Assembly (NCBI RefSeq): GCF_027579695.1
Contig: NC_083582.1
Span: forward strand, 4,958,378-5,022,377
Length of the DNA stretch: 64,000 bases
Direction: 5' to 3'
Source: Neoarius graeffei
Taxonomy: Eukaryota > Chordata > Actinopteri > Siluriformes > Ariidae
Of this stretch, positions 1 through 11,461 are shown in pieces. The position numbers were made by a program, and so were the translations under genes. The notes under the pieces are model-generated. The model searched no databases and had not been told where the DNA came from. It saw only the letters and a list, made by a program, of their open reading frames with translations. Every line of letters begins with the position of its first letter. The first letter of the stretch is position 1.

Positions 1-14
1 TACTGCACACCGCA

Positions 15-16
15 TG

Positions 17-45
<29 letters not shown>
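15..45. repeat. (CA)n microsatellite
   Basis: An uninterrupted CA tract of about 15 units stands at the left edge of the window. Confidence 0.9.
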
Positions 46-47
<2 letters not shown>

Positions 48-427
48 AAACCGCTACATTACATTAAGTGTACATAATGCATTGCAGGAACAAACTAACA
101 AGACAGAAAGTGGAAGGGGGGAGGGGGGACTCCGCCCATCCCATTACATCACTCTACTGTTCATCAAAGGAACCACCATGGATCCACCACAGAGCAGGTT
201 TTATTCAGCCTGAGTGGTAGTTTTTGTCTTGGCGGCATCTTCTACATTATGTTTTATACATTTTAATAAAACCAAAGCAAAGATGAGAACATAATTATAG
301 GTTTTTAATTCTCTCTCTCTCTGCACTCCTTCCTTCTCAGTTACCATTAATCTCATTATGTCTCCTTCCATTTTGCAAATCAGACAATCATGTCGTGACA
401 GAGATATGACTGTGACTCTCTGATATG

Positions 428-430
<3 letters not shown>

Positions 431-471
<41 letters not shown>
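431..471. repeat. (GA)n microsatellite
   Basis: A pure GA tract of about 20 units. The open reading frame that crosses it on the minus strand reads as a Ser-Leu run and is an artefact of the repeat. Confidence 0.9.
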
Positions 472-474
<3 letters not shown>

Positions 475-479
475 ATTAA

Positions 480-1179
480 TCCTGTTAGTTGTGTGTCCTG
501 TGTGTGGAGACATTCTACTGAATATGTTATCAGGAACATCAGGTCACGTCTCCAGGACAACATGCTGGAAATCCTCCATTAGTCTTCTTCTTCTTTACGA
601 ATGAACAATGCAATAGAAGTAATATAAATTACCCACGGAAAGTGGTCAATGCGGTAAAATATCATCAATGCTGCACAACAAACAAGGCGGAAGTAACCAA
701 ACCTACAGACAACAAACAGGAAGTGAGGCAACGGTAAAAGAAAATGGCTCCCATCAAACAGTAAAGGAGTCAGGAGGAACAAAAACGACCCACGGCAATC
801 AATAAATACAAGTCGAGTCAATTTATTTGCACAGTGCTTTTAACAACAGATACTGTCGCAAATCATCATTGTGGAGAAATATAGAGTTTAAACATATGAG
901 CGAATTAATTTATCAGTTTAAAATCAATAAATGAAGCGGAGATAACAAAAATGACCCACAGTAATTATTAAAAGGGGGAAAGAAAATGAAATGACCCACA
1001 CCAATTAATACAAAACGGACGTAACAACAGTCACTACTTCCAGTAAATAAACTAAGTAGAAATAAAAAAATGAGCAAAAAAAATCATAAGTAAATAAATA
1101 AATAAATAAATAAATAAATCGCAATGGCAATCAATAATCAAAGCCATGATAAAAATGAGCCACTGAAATAAAAAAGGAG
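480..1179. other. AT-rich intergenic DNA with decayed repeat units
   Basis: No gene is visible. From about 770 onward, scattered phrases resembling ACAAAAATGACCCAC recur (about 778, 945, 989). They look like diverged outer copies of the minisatellite that starts near 1180. A short (AAAT)n tract lies at 1091-1119. Confidence 0.5.
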
Positions 1180-2558
1180 CTCAAAGTAACAAAAATGACC
1201 ATCATTAATCACTAAATACAGTGAAACTAACAATAATCAGCACTAATCACTAAGTACAGTGAAATTAACGAAAATTATCATGACTAATCACTAAATACAG
1301 TGAAAGTGGCAAAACTGGTGATCACTAATCACTAAATTCATGAAAACTAACAATAATAATCAGCACTAACCATGAACTATAGTGAAATTAACAAAAATGT
1401 CAACCACTAATCATTAAATGCAGTGAAAGTGACAAAAAATGACCACCACTAATACTAAATTCAGTGAAAGTAACAAAGATTACAATCACTAATCACTAAA
1501 TGCAGCGAAAGTAACAAAAATAACAACTAATCACCATATACAACGAAAGTGACAAAACTGATCATCACTAATCACTAAATTCATGAAAACTAACAGTAAT
1601 AATCAGCACTAATCACTAACTACAGTGAAATTAACAAAAATGACAACCACTAATCTTTAAATACAGTGAAAGTGACAAAAAGACCATCACTAATCACTAA
1701 ACACAGTGAAAGTAACAAAAATGACAATCACTAATCATAAAATCCAGTGAACATGACAAAAAGACAATCACCAATCACTAAATACAGTGAAAGTAACAAA
1801 AATGACAATCACTAATCACTAAATCCAGTGAATATGACAAAAAGACAATCACTAACCACTAAATACAATAAAAGTAACAAAATGACAATCACTAATCACT
1901 AAATCCAGTGAATGTGACAAAAGACCATCACCACTCACTAAATACAGTGAAAGTAACAAAAATAACAATCACTAATCACTAAATCCAGTGAATATGACAA
2001 AAAGACCATCACTAATCACTAAATGCAGTGAAAGTAACAAAATGACAATCACCAATCATTAAATACAGTGAATGTGACAAAAAGACAACCACTAATCACT
2101 AAATTCAGTGAAAGTAACAAAATGACAATCACTAATCACTAAATCCAGTGAACATGATGAAAAGACAATCACTAACCACTAAATACAATGAAAGTAACAA
2201 AATGACAATCACTAATCACTAAATCCAGTGAATGTGACAAAAGACCATCACCAATCACTAAATACAGTGAAAGTAACAAAAACAACAATCACTAATCACT
2301 AAATCCAGTGAATGTGACAAAAAGACCATCACTAATCACTAAATGCAGTGAAAGTAACAAAATGACAATCATCAACCACTAAATACAGTGAATGTGACAA
2401 AAAGACAATCACTAATCACTAAATTCAGTGAATGTGACAAAAAGACCATCACTAATCACTAAATGCAGTGAAAGTAACAAAAGGACAATCACTAATCACT
2501 AAGTCCAGTGAACGTGACGAAAAGACAAATCACTAATCACTAAATGCAGTGAAAGTAA
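1180..2558. repeat. 40-41-bp minisatellite, left block
   Basis: Tandem units of 40-41 bp contain the phrase AATCACTAAATACAGTGAAA, then a spacer reading either GTAACAAAATGACAATC or GTGACAAAAAGACCATC. The two spacer types tend to alternate, which suggests a dimeric higher-order unit of about 81 bp. Units toward the left edge are more diverged. The array resumes at 3751 after an inserted transposon. Confidence 0.9.
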
Positions 2559-3750
2559 GGCTAGGCTGACACTTGCACGATTCCGTGACACGCATTGGCA
2601 CGACTCGAGTCGTGCCAGTGCGCAAACTAGTCGTAAACTGGCATGAAGTGTGCGTAAACCCGTCGTGACTGCGTGCCATGTCGGGACGAGAATTTTGAAA
2701 TGTTCAAAAGTTTGGTCACGACAAAATTTCGCGACCGGGTCATGAACTATGCGCAAACTGTTCGTGATCTCGTCGTGAACTCGTCGGGACGATGCGGGAG
2801 GATGCGTGCCAGTGCGTGGAAGTGCGCGCCATGCCACGACTGTCACGAACTGCCACGAATAGTTCACGAACAGCTCACATAGAGTTCACGAGTAGTTCAC
2901 GACATGTTCACGAATTGGTGCGCGTCGCAGCGTGGCCGTGCCTTCCCACTGACACAGTCACGCATTGATGGCACAAGCAGTTCACGACTAGTTTACACAC
3001 TTCACGAACAGTTGGCGCATGGCACGAGCAGTTCACGAGCAGTTCACGACTACTGCGCGACAGTGGCGCTCGCGTCGGTACGGGGGTATATATAGGGCTT
3101 CCCGGACACTTCTCGCCATTCGCAATTTTTTTCTTGCTTTTTTCTTTAATGTCTTTTATTTTCTATTCCTTCATGACTTTTTTGGGGGGGGGGAGTTTCG
3201 TTTCTTTTATTTCAAAAATGGAACAACTGTGGATGCAGCTCATGAAGCTACTACCATTCTTTCTTGCCAAGGGACAGCACCAGCAGGGGACATGTAGTAA
3301 TGTGACAGGTAGTCTCGCTGATCCTTTGCATCCTTCTGGGTATGATGGCCGGTTAGAGGCAGCAGCCCCTGCAGGTGTCGGTCAGTCCTCCATCCACCAG
3401 GGATCAGATCATGTGTGTCCGGATCTTCGCGGTCCACTTCTGAAATTGCGTGTGGGTATCTGATGAGGATGAGGTTGTGCATGACACAGGCGTGCCCAAG
3501 TCGGCACGACACCGTCCGAATTGCGCAAACTCATCGTGCCAATGCAGGAAGTGCGTAAACTATACACAAACTATGCGTGAACTCGTCGTGCCAGTTTGTG
3601 AATGTGGACGGGCACGCATTCGTGAACTCGTCGTGAACTATGTGTGAACTAGTCGTGAACAGTGCGGGAGCCTCCCAGTTCGTGCCCCAAAATGGCACGA
3701 CTTGCCACGACAAAATCGTGGCCAAAAGTCGTGCAAGTGTCAGCCTAGGG
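2559..3750 (-). mobile_element. PIF/Harbinger-type deletion derivative inserted in the minisatellite
   Basis: The element interrupts the minisatellite. The array reads GTGAAAGTAA up to 2558 and resumes TAACAAAATG at 3751, so TAA (2556-2558 and 3751-3753) is a 3-bp target duplication, as expected for PIF/Harbinger. The termini are inverted repeats: 20 bp at 2561-2580 match the reverse complement of 3729-3748, and the outermost two bases are GG/GG on the two strands. The flanks inside the TIRs are packed with TCGTG/CACGA motifs in both orientations (2580-3070, 3500-3730). A minus-strand relic of the transposase C-terminus remains in the middle. Superfamily assignment rests on the TSD plus that relic. 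Confidence 0.8.
3240..3500 (-). pseudogene. Harbinger transposase C-terminal relic
   Basis: The minus-strand frame encodes about 85 residues containing ACVMHNLI, which corresponds to the conserved C(V/A)LHN region near the C-terminus of HARBI1/PIF nucleases. An acidic stretch follows, then RDYLSHYY, which matches the usual C-terminal R..(I/L)..Y(F/Y) ending. The catalytic DDE region and the N-terminus are missing, so it cannot be an active nuclease. No start codon of its own is convincing; the frame is simply open. It lies within the TAA-flanked element 2559-3750 and supports its assignment. Family recognition is from motif memory, not a search. Confidence 0.6.
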
Positions 3751-3945
3751 TAACAAAATGACAATCACCAATCACTAAATACAGTGAATGTGACAAAAAG
3801 ACAACCACTAATCACTGAATTCAGTGAAAGTAACAAAATGACAATCACTAATCACTAAATCCAGTGAACGTGACAAAAAGACCATCACTAATCACTAAAT
3901 ACAGTGAAAGTATCAAAAATGACCATGACTAATCACTAAATATCC
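3751..3945. repeat. 40-41-bp minisatellite, right block
   Basis: Continuation of the array of 1180-2558, with the same unit and register, ending where unique sequence starts near 3945. Confidence 0.85.
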
Positions 3946-4744
3946 ATCAACCCTTTAATTCCCTTGCACTGCGGTCAGTTTTATGTCACACTGGCTCTTC
4001 AGTGATCATTTCTAAATGTGATTGTTGTTTGGTTATTAAACTCCTGGGCCTCTGTTCACTCCGCAGTGCAGCGGCTCCTTAAATCAGACTTTCAGACACT
4101 GAACAACCGGAACACTGAATAATGGAATATTACACCTCGTTCACTTCATCAGCTGAGGATGAGAGTGTTTATAAATGGAACTGGCTGTGTTCTGAAGCAG
4201 GAAGTGCTTGAACACATTCCCTGGGATTTGCGTATGTTTGTGGTGATGCTGCTTTTTCTCTTTGAAGTCGTGGCTCGGTGCCACAGCAGCAGGTTGATTT
4301 CATTCCAGCCGCAGTGACACGGCCGCGGGTCACACTAATCACTTTAACCGCTGGCTAAACAAGACAGCTTAATTCCACTGACTCAATTAGCACGAGTAAT
4401 GGAGGCTCTCTGAGGCCTCGTCCAATCAGACAAGAGTAATTACCCTGGAGGATTGGACACGACGCGTCCCTTCAGACAGAGGGAGAACCTGAGAACAATG
4501 ACGATGATGATGATCACACTGTTTAATCACGCGTAATTAAGTCTGATTTTCCATCTATAAAGCCGAACGCTCAAACATTAAAATTAATTCAGTTTCTCTA
4601 GAAAGCATCAAATCTGATTCTTCTTTAGTGTCCAAAACGGTGTGTTCTGATTGGCTGAGAGCATTTTGGACAATAATACACACTAAGATCAGTAAATCGT
4701 CAGTATTAGTCAGGCTGATGACTTTATAATTTCACTATCGTGAT
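3946..4744. other. Non-repetitive intergenic DNA
   Basis: No open frame, transposon terminus or RNA gene is recognised. Composition is ordinary. A short (GAT)n-like stretch is at about 4501-4513. Confidence 0.5.
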
Positions 4745-4769
4745 AAATTATGTCACAGTAAACTTTTCT

Positions 4770-4850
4770 GAGACAGAGTGAGAGAGAGAGAGTGTGTGAG
4801 AGAGAGAGACAGCTGAGACAGACAGAGAGACAGACAGACAAACAGAGACA

Positions 4851-4881
<31 letters not shown>

Positions 4882-5000
4882 AGAGAGAGAGAGAGAGAGA
4901 GAGAGAGTGAGAGAGAGAGACAGAGAGTGTGAGTGAGAGAGAGACAGACAGACAGAGTGTGTGTGAGAGAGAGAAAGAGTGAGAGAGAGAGAGACAGAGA
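4770..5000. repeat. Compound GA/GT/CAGA low-complexity tract
   Basis: Mixed (GA)n, (GT)n (4851-4879) and (CAGA)n runs. Frames through it are Ser/Leu/His repeats and not genes. Confidence 0.85.
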
Positions 5001-5208
5001 TGGATAATGGGACAGTAGTTGATTAACTCCACAGTCCCAGTAGAGACAGTTAGTTTGTTTTGGTGTTCAGATCCAGCTGTTACTGTGTGTTTCAGAGCCA
5101 GATGGGTAAAACACGCGCGCACACAGACAGAGAGAGAGAGAGCTCATCATTAACTTCATCAGCAAGGGAGCTATGACAGCTGGACTGGAAAACAGCACCA
5201 GTGTCCTG

Positions 5209-5210
<2 letters not shown>

Positions 5211-5266
<56 letters not shown>
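5211..5266. repeat. (CA)n microsatellite
   Basis: About 28 uninterrupted CA units, followed about 45 bp later by a poly(A) run of 17 bases (5313-5329). Confidence 0.9.
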
Positions 5267-5269
<3 letters not shown>

Positions 5270-5329
5270 CTAAAACTGAAATGTTAAATACAGTAAGGTT
5301 CCTGGGTTTTGTAAAAAAAAAAAAAAAAA

Positions 5330-5925
5330 TCCTGAGTTGCTGAAAACAATGGCTCCATTTTATACCAAAGGAAAATGAATCATTAATGAATCCGATATTT
5401 CCAGATTGTGTTCGTTTAAATTAAACGAGTGGTTTGATTATAATTTGGGAAGCAGTTAAATGTGTCGAATGTGTGATTGGGTTGAAATTAAAGCAGTCCA
5501 GCACACGCATGGTTGAGCAGGACGATGAAGTGGAGCGATGGAGCTGAGGTTGAGGAATTTATGAATTCACACACCACACTGGCACTGCTCACTTTACACA
5601 CCTTAGCTTTTTAATTTTCCACAGACTTCCAGTGTGTGTGTGTGTGATTTCGATAAGCTGTGCATGAATTATTTCTGTGTGATTAGTGATGAGAAACGAT
5701 TTACGAGATCAACTGTCCTGTTCATCTCTGATCATAAACTGTATCCATCACAATAAACCCACAAAGCTGTTAAACATGTTCTCACAACACAAAAACTACA
5801 GATCAGCTAAAGTTTAATAAATAAAAAGAATGCAGTGGAATTCTGTGCACCGCCGACACCGACATCAGGTGTGTTTATGTCAGAGAACTCAGTGCACACA
5901 CTCATTCATACAGAGGGGCAATTCA
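5330..5925. other. Intergenic DNA without recognised features
   Basis: AT-rich sequence with short simple runs only. No gene or transposon end is recognised. Confidence 0.5.
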
Positions 5926-5929
5926 TCTC

Positions 5930-6105
5930 AGACATCCACCTGCTGGTGTGTTTCTGGAAGGTGGGAGGAAACCGGAGAACCCAGAGGAACCCCACCCAGA
6001 CATAAAGAGAACAAACGAAACTCCAGACAGATGGTGACTTGAGCTCAGGATCGAACTGAGGAACCTGGAGCTGTTGAGGCAGAAACACTACGCTCTGTGT
6101 CATGG
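5930..6105 (-). mobile_element. Diverged V-SINE-like relic
   Basis: The minus strand reads like the conserved SINE core seen intact at 37370-37480: a GGAGTTT...TGTTCTC phrase, then GGTTTCCTC..GG..CTCCGGTTTCC. Many substitutions and a decayed 5' part with an eroded B-box-like area (about 6040-6060) show it is old. No target duplication could be assigned. Confidence 0.55.
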
Positions 6106-6160
6106 GATAAATATTTACTCAGAATAAATAAATAAATTAATTAATTAATTAATTAATTAA

Positions 6161-6714
6161 TCCCAGCCAAGCAACTAAATAGGCTGCAATATGTCCAAAA
6201 CTCAGCTGCTCGGGTACTCACTCGCACCAGGCCCTGGGATCATATCACTCCTATTCTATACAACCTGCACTGGCTCCCAGTTAAATATCGCATCCAGTAC
6301 AAAATTATCTTACTTGTTTACAAATCCCTATATAACCTGGCCCCTCCCTATTTATCAAATCTCCTAACTTCATATCAGTTACCTTTAAATCTTCGCTCCA
6401 CAGATGCCCACCTATTAGCGGTCCCTTACTCTCGGCTCTGCTCTATGGGTGACAGGGCGTTCAGTGTTAATGGCCCTAAGCTGTGGAATGCCCTGCCACT
6501 AGCGTTGCGCCAATGCTCAACACTGTCCTCTTTCAAAAAACAGCTAAAAACACATCTCTTTAGCTTGGCCTTTTCTCTTTGATTTTTAATAACGTTGTTA
6601 TTATTATTGATTTCTTATTATTTTATTATTGTTGTTATTTTATTGTTCTGCTTTTATTGTTTGTTTTTTACTGTTCAGTGTCCTTGGGTACCTTGAAAGG
6701 CACTTATAAATAAA

Positions 6715-6745
<31 letters not shown>
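6161..6745 (+). mobile_element. L2/CR1-like LINE, 5'-truncated 3' end
   Basis: The fragment holds the last 140 codons of a reverse-transcriptase ORF (6163-6582), a 3' UTR with the phrase GTACCTTGAAAGGCACTTATAA, and a (TTA)n tail at 6717-6750. The tail and the short 3' phrase are typical of fish L2-type elements. Truncation is at an (ATTA)n tract (6133-6160). Confidence 0.8.
6163..6582 (+). pseudogene. L2/CR1-like reverse transcriptase, C-terminal 139 codons
   Basis: The open frame has no start codon because the element is 5'-truncated. It encodes the post-catalytic region of a non-LTR polyprotein. Recognisable phrases are RLQYVQNSAARVL near the start, HWLPVKYRIQYKI, APPYLSNLL, GDRAFSVNGPKLWNALP and FKKQLKTHLF just before the TGA stop at 6580-6582. 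This succession is characteristic of the C-terminal domain of L2/CR1-group LINE proteins. The frame is unbroken over its whole length, so the copy is not very old. It lacks endonuclease and polymerase active sites. Confidence 0.8.
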
Positions 6746-6751
<6 letters not shown>

Positions 6752-6835
6752 AAATTAATAAAAAATGATAAATCAGCAGAATCCTGAGGATAACGAGAGG
6801 CAACAGGAACAGCACCAAAGTTCAACCTGTCAGGG

Positions 6836-8121
6836 AAGGGGGGCAGAGAGACATAGAGGGGGTGGGGGGAGGGGGAGAGATGGGGTAGAGAGAGGAGAGA
6901 GAGGGGGACAGAGAGAGAGAGAGGAGAGGGGGGACAGAGAGGGGGGAGAGAGACAGAGAGAGGGGGACAGAGAGAGAGACGGAGAGAGGGGATAGAGAGA
7001 GGGGGAGAGACAGAGAGAGGGGATAGAGAGAGGGGGAGAGACAGAGAGAGGGGATAGAGAGAGGGGGAGAGAGAGGAGGACAGAGGAGGACAGGGAGAGA
7101 GGGGGAGAGGGGGAGAGAGACAGAGAGAGGGGATGGAGAGAGGGGGATAGAGAGAGGGAGAGAGAGAGGGGGAAAGAGAGGAGATAGAGAGAGGGGGAAA
7201 GAGAGGAGGACAGAGAAAGGGGGAGAGAGAGAGGGGGAGAGAGGAGGACAGAGAGAGAGGGGGAAAGAGACAGAGAGAGGGGGGGAAAGAGACAGAGAGA
7301 GGGGATGGAGAGAGCGGGATAGAGAGAGATGGAGAGAGAGGGGGAGAGAGACAGAGAGAGGGGGGATAGAGAGGGGGTGGAGAGAGAGACAGAGAAAGAG
7401 AGACAGAGAGACAGGGGGATAGAGAGAGAGATAGAGAGACAGAGAAAGAAACAGAGAGAGACAGAGAGACAGAGAGAGGGGGATAGAGAGAGGGGGTGGA
7501 GAGAGAGACAGAGAAAGAGAGACAGGGAGAGAGACAGGGGGATAGAGAGAGAGACAGACAGAGAGAGACGGGGATAGAGAGAAAGGGGGGAGAGAGAGAC
7601 AGAGAGAGACAGGGGATGGAGAGACAGAGGGGGGATAGATAGTGATAGAGAAAGAGAGACAGAGAGAGATGGGAGATGGAGAGAGAGAGATGGGGATAGA
7701 GAGAGAGACAGAGAGACAGGGGCATGGAGAGAGAGATGGAGAGATACAGAGACGGGGATAGAGAGAGAGGGGGGCATGGAGAGAGAGACGGGGGATGGAG
7801 AGAGAGGGGGATAGATAGAGAGAGACAGAGAAAGAGAAACAGAGAGAGAGAGATGGGGGATGGAGAGTGATAGAGAAAGAGAGACTCAGAGGCATGGAGA
7901 GAGAGAGGGGGCATGGAGAGAGAGACAGAGAGAGATGGGGATGGAGAAGGGGGAACAGAGGGAGGGGGATAGAGAGAGAGACAGAGAAAGAGAGACGGGG
8001 TGATGGGGAGAGAGGGGGAGAAAGAGACGGGGGATGGAGAGAGAGAAAGATGGGTGGGGGTGGGGGGGGAGAGAGAGATGGGTGGAGAGAGAGATGGGTG
8101 GAGAGAGAGAGAGAAATGGGT

Positions 8122-8171
<50 letters not shown>
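6836..8171. repeat. GA-rich purine tract, about 1.3 kb
   Basis: Long polypurine sequence built from GAGAGAGGGGGA, GACAGAGA and GGGGATAGAGAG units, ending in pure (GA)n at 8131-8171. The purine/pyrimidine strand bias is nearly complete. It keeps frames open on both strands (the longest is 573 codons of Ser, Leu and Pro on the minus strand), and these are not genes. Confidence 0.9.
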
Positions 8172-8175
<4 letters not shown>

Positions 8176-8234
8176 CACATGCTTTCCACTTTTAAATTTA
8201 AACACTAACAAGTGGCGCAAACAAGCTGCTGGTG

Positions 8235-8237
<3 letters not shown>

Positions 8238-8297
<60 letters not shown>
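8238..8297. repeat. (GT)n microsatellite
   Basis: About 29 GT units, close to the end of the GA-rich tract. A short (CA)n run follows at 8343-8361. Confidence 0.9.
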
Positions 8298-8299
<2 letters not shown>

Positions 8300-8361
8300 A
8301 TGAAGTGTGCAATTTTTACTGGAACATGAAAATGAATGAAAACACACACACACACACACAC

Positions 8362-8677
8362 AGGGTCAGTCCATCATGGTGGATATTTTCTGTGGCCTTA
8401 TTTATGATGTAGAACGTTGGCTGCTGTCAGAGCGATCCATCATCTCTCCAAGGGCTTTTCAATCTGATTAAACAGTGATGTGGAACACATGCAAATAAAC
8501 GAGTGACAGAACGACACGCTTCTACAGAACCGGAGATTTAGCATGACGCTACTTACACAGGCTTCTGTCAGGAACGGCTAACGTCATAAAGCCAGAGAGT
8601 GAGAGAGGGAGGGAGAGAGAGAGGAAAAGTGAGCCTGGACGCTGAGCGGTAAATCAAACACAGCCATTGTGTGAGGG

Positions 8678-8721
<44 letters not shown>

Positions 8722-9877
8722 GGGCTAACACTCACAGTGAGTCTATCCATCAGCGCTAACTGACAAAGTAATCAAGCACGAGTGCGCTGACAGGCCGGGT
8801 GTCACAGCTGGATGCTTCACATTCAGATTTATGGGCCTCGTTAAATTCAACTGAACAAACACACACACACACCTAACCACCTTTGTTTTATTCTGTCTCG
8901 TCATTAAATGATGTAGTTATTTATAAACCTGGAACTGTGTGTTAATTGTTCGAAACATTCTCCGATTCTCGGTTTTCACCCATAGCTCTCTATCTGAGTA
9001 AGGGGATGAGATCTGAGCACCCTCTACCTGGACCTCATTATCACCTGGTGCACTTTAAGCTGATAAAAACAATGCTGAAAGGTTCTTGGTTCCTGAAAGG
9101 GTTCTGAAAAAGAAAAAAGGTTATATTTTATACAGAAAATTAATCCGCAGCACATTTCCAAATTTCAAAAAAAGAGGTAGTGCTGAAGCCTGCATTTGAG
9201 CAATAAGTTGTTTATACAAACTCCGCCCACAATTGTTTCAAAATGCTGCTCACATGGCAGCGTAACACACTCGGAGGAAAGCGCTGTCTGCCCTCTTCCA
9301 CATACCTGAGCTGAAAAGAAACAAAAATCAATCATCGGATGTGACTGGAAGTAATTTTTTTTTTTTTATTATGCTTTATTATCATTTCTTTGTTTTTTTT
9401 TTCATTTTTCAGTGTAAAATCTAACAAAGAAACAACAATTATCAACATTTTGAGAAATTCCTCTGTAATATGCATCGAAATTTGTGTAAAAACTTTTAGA
9501 AACTAGATTTCATGAACGCAGCTCGCCAGTAAACTTCTGAATATAGAAATATATGCATAATATAAAAAATAAATAATATAAAATATAACAAAATAAAATA
9601 ATTTAAAAGAAAGTGTTTTTTATTCAAACGTGATCAGTGTTGTTTATAAGGTTTATAAACAAAAAAAACATGTTTGTCAAAGAGAAATAGTTTGTTATAT
9701 ACAGCAGGAAGCGATCGTTTCAGTGACACATCAGTCCCGAGCGGACGAAGTTTCTGAAAAATCTGAAAAATGGTGATGAATTTTGTTTTTTTTCTTCCTG
9801 TATTGTCAAATTCAGTTGTGAAAAAAAATCCTAAATGAATTATTCACCCAAGACTTCCTCTGATAAAGCAGCACAAA
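8362..9877. other. Intergenic DNA with microsatellites
   Basis: No gene is seen. Contains (CA)n at 8680-8720 and T-rich stretches at 9353-9410. AT-rich sequence continues up to the TA target of the Tc1 element. Confidence 0.5.
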
Positions 9878-9915
9878 TACAACCCTGATTCCAAAAAAGT
9901 TGGGACAAAGTACAA

Positions 9916-9921
<6 letters not shown>

Positions 9922-9969
<48 letters not shown>

Positions 9970-10191
9970 AAGTTCATTATGTCTAACTAGTATAACTATT
10001 CTTTAAGTTCGTTTCTTAAGACACGTATTTTTTAGGATGTTACCTTGTTTGTTGACAGTTTCGGCGAACACTTCCGCCTTCTTCAAAACAGGACTGTTTT
10101 GAAGAAGGCAGAAGTGTTCGCTGAAACTGTCAACAAACAAAGTAACATCCTAAAAAATACATGTCTTAAGAAACGAACTTAAAGAATAGGA
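9922..10191. mobile_element. Foldback/palindrome insertion in the Tc1 left end
   Basis: After a (TA)n tract, 9997-10090 and 10095-10188 form 94-bp arms of a near-perfect hairpin with a 4-base loop (GGAC); I count about four mismatches. The whole insert is bounded by a 15-bp direct repeat, AAAGTACAAATTGTA, at 9907-9921 and 10192-10206. That is consistent with a target duplication or with slippage duplication. Short palindromic MITEs such as the fish Angel family are known, but I cannot assign this one. Confidence 0.75.
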
Positions 10192-10333
10192 AAAGTACAA
10201 ATTGTAAATAAAAACAGAATGCAACGATGTGGAAGTTTCAAAATTCCATATTTTATTCAGAATAGAACATAGATGACATATCAAATGTTTAAACTGAGAA
10301 AATGTATCATTTAAAGAGAAAAATTAGGTGATT

Positions 10334-11461
10334 TTAAATTTCATGACAACAACACATCTCAAAAAAGTTGGGACAAGGCCATGTTTCCCACTGTGAGACA
10401 TCCCCTTTTCTCTTTACAACAGTCTGTAAACGTCTGGGGACTGAGGAGACAAGTTGCTCAAGTTTAGGGATGGGAATGTTAACCCATTCTTGTCTAATGT
10501 AGGATTCTAGTTGCTCAACTGTCTTAGGTCTTTTTTGTCGTATCTTCCGTTTTATAATGCGCCAAATGTTTTCTATGGGTGAAAGATCTGGACTGCAGGC
10601 TAGCCAGTTCAGTACCCGGACCCTTCTTCTACGCAACCATGGTGCTGTAATTGATGCAGTATGTGGTTTGGCATTGTCAGGTCAGAAAATGCAAGGTCTT
10701 CCTTGAAAGAGACGTCGTCTGCATGGGAGCATATGTTGCTCTAGAACCTGGATATACCTTTCAGCATTGATGGTGTCTTTCCAGATGTGTAAGCTGCCCA
10801 TGCCACACGCACTAATGCAACCCCATACCATCAGAGATGCAGGCTTCTGAACTGAGCGCTGATAACAACTTGGGTTGTCCTTCTCCTCTTTAGTCCGAAT
10901 GACACGGCGTCCCTGATTTCCATAAAGAACTTCAAATTTTGATTCGTCTGACCACAGAACAGTTTTCCACTTTGCCACAGTCCATTTTAAATGAGCCTTG
11001 GCCCAGAGAAGACGTCTGCGCTTCTGGATCATGTTTAGATACGGCTTCTTCTTTGAACTATAGAGTTTTAGCTGGCAACGGCGGATGGCACGGTGAATTG
11101 TGTTCACAGATAATGTTCTCTGGAAATATTCCTGAGCCCATTTTGTGATTTCCAATACAGAAGCATGCCTGTATGTGATGCAGTGCCGTCTAAGGGCCCG
11201 AAGATCACGGGCACCCAGTATGGTTTTCCGGCCTTGACCCTTACGCACAGAGATCCTTCCAGATTCTCTGAATCTTTTGATGATATTATGCACTGTAGAT
11301 GATGATATGTTCAAACTCTTTGCAATTTTACACTGTCGAACTCCTTTCTGATATTGCTCCACTATTTGTCGGCGCAGAATTAGGGGGATTGGTGATCCTC
11401 TTCCCATCTTTACTTCTGAGAGCCGCTGCCACTCCAAGATGCTCTTTTTATACCCAGTCAT
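10334..11461 (-). pseudogene. Tc1 transposase, one in-frame stop
   Basis: A 375-codon frame carries a full Tc1-type transposase: paired-type helix-turn-helix DNA binding (about residues 30-130), then the DDE nuclease domain with [10 protein letters not shown] (first D) and PIENIW (E). A single TGA at 10682-10684 interrupts the frame immediately before the second catalytic D. Reading continues in the same frame after it with DNAKPH, so this is a nonsense change, not a frameshift. In family members the position usually reads QQDNAKPH. The likely start is the first or the second Met (MGRGSP, 11407). The last residues run into the TIR. The product would be truncated at about 259 aa without two of its catalytic residues. 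Confidence 0.88.

Noticed and set aside
201..821. Two minus-strand frames near the left edge
   Set aside because: The first crosses a GA microsatellite and the second has no family resemblance or exon signals.
1180..3945. Regularly spaced repeats resembling a CRISPR array
   Set aside because: Units are contiguous with diverged spacers of the same sequence family, in a eukaryotic genome. It is a minisatellite.
6640..8361. A 573-codon open frame of Ser, Leu and Pro on the minus strand, and shorter Arg/Glu frames on the plus strand
   Set aside because: They are translations of the GA-rich purine tract. Nearly all codons are repeats of TCT/CTC/CCC, with no domain or composition change.
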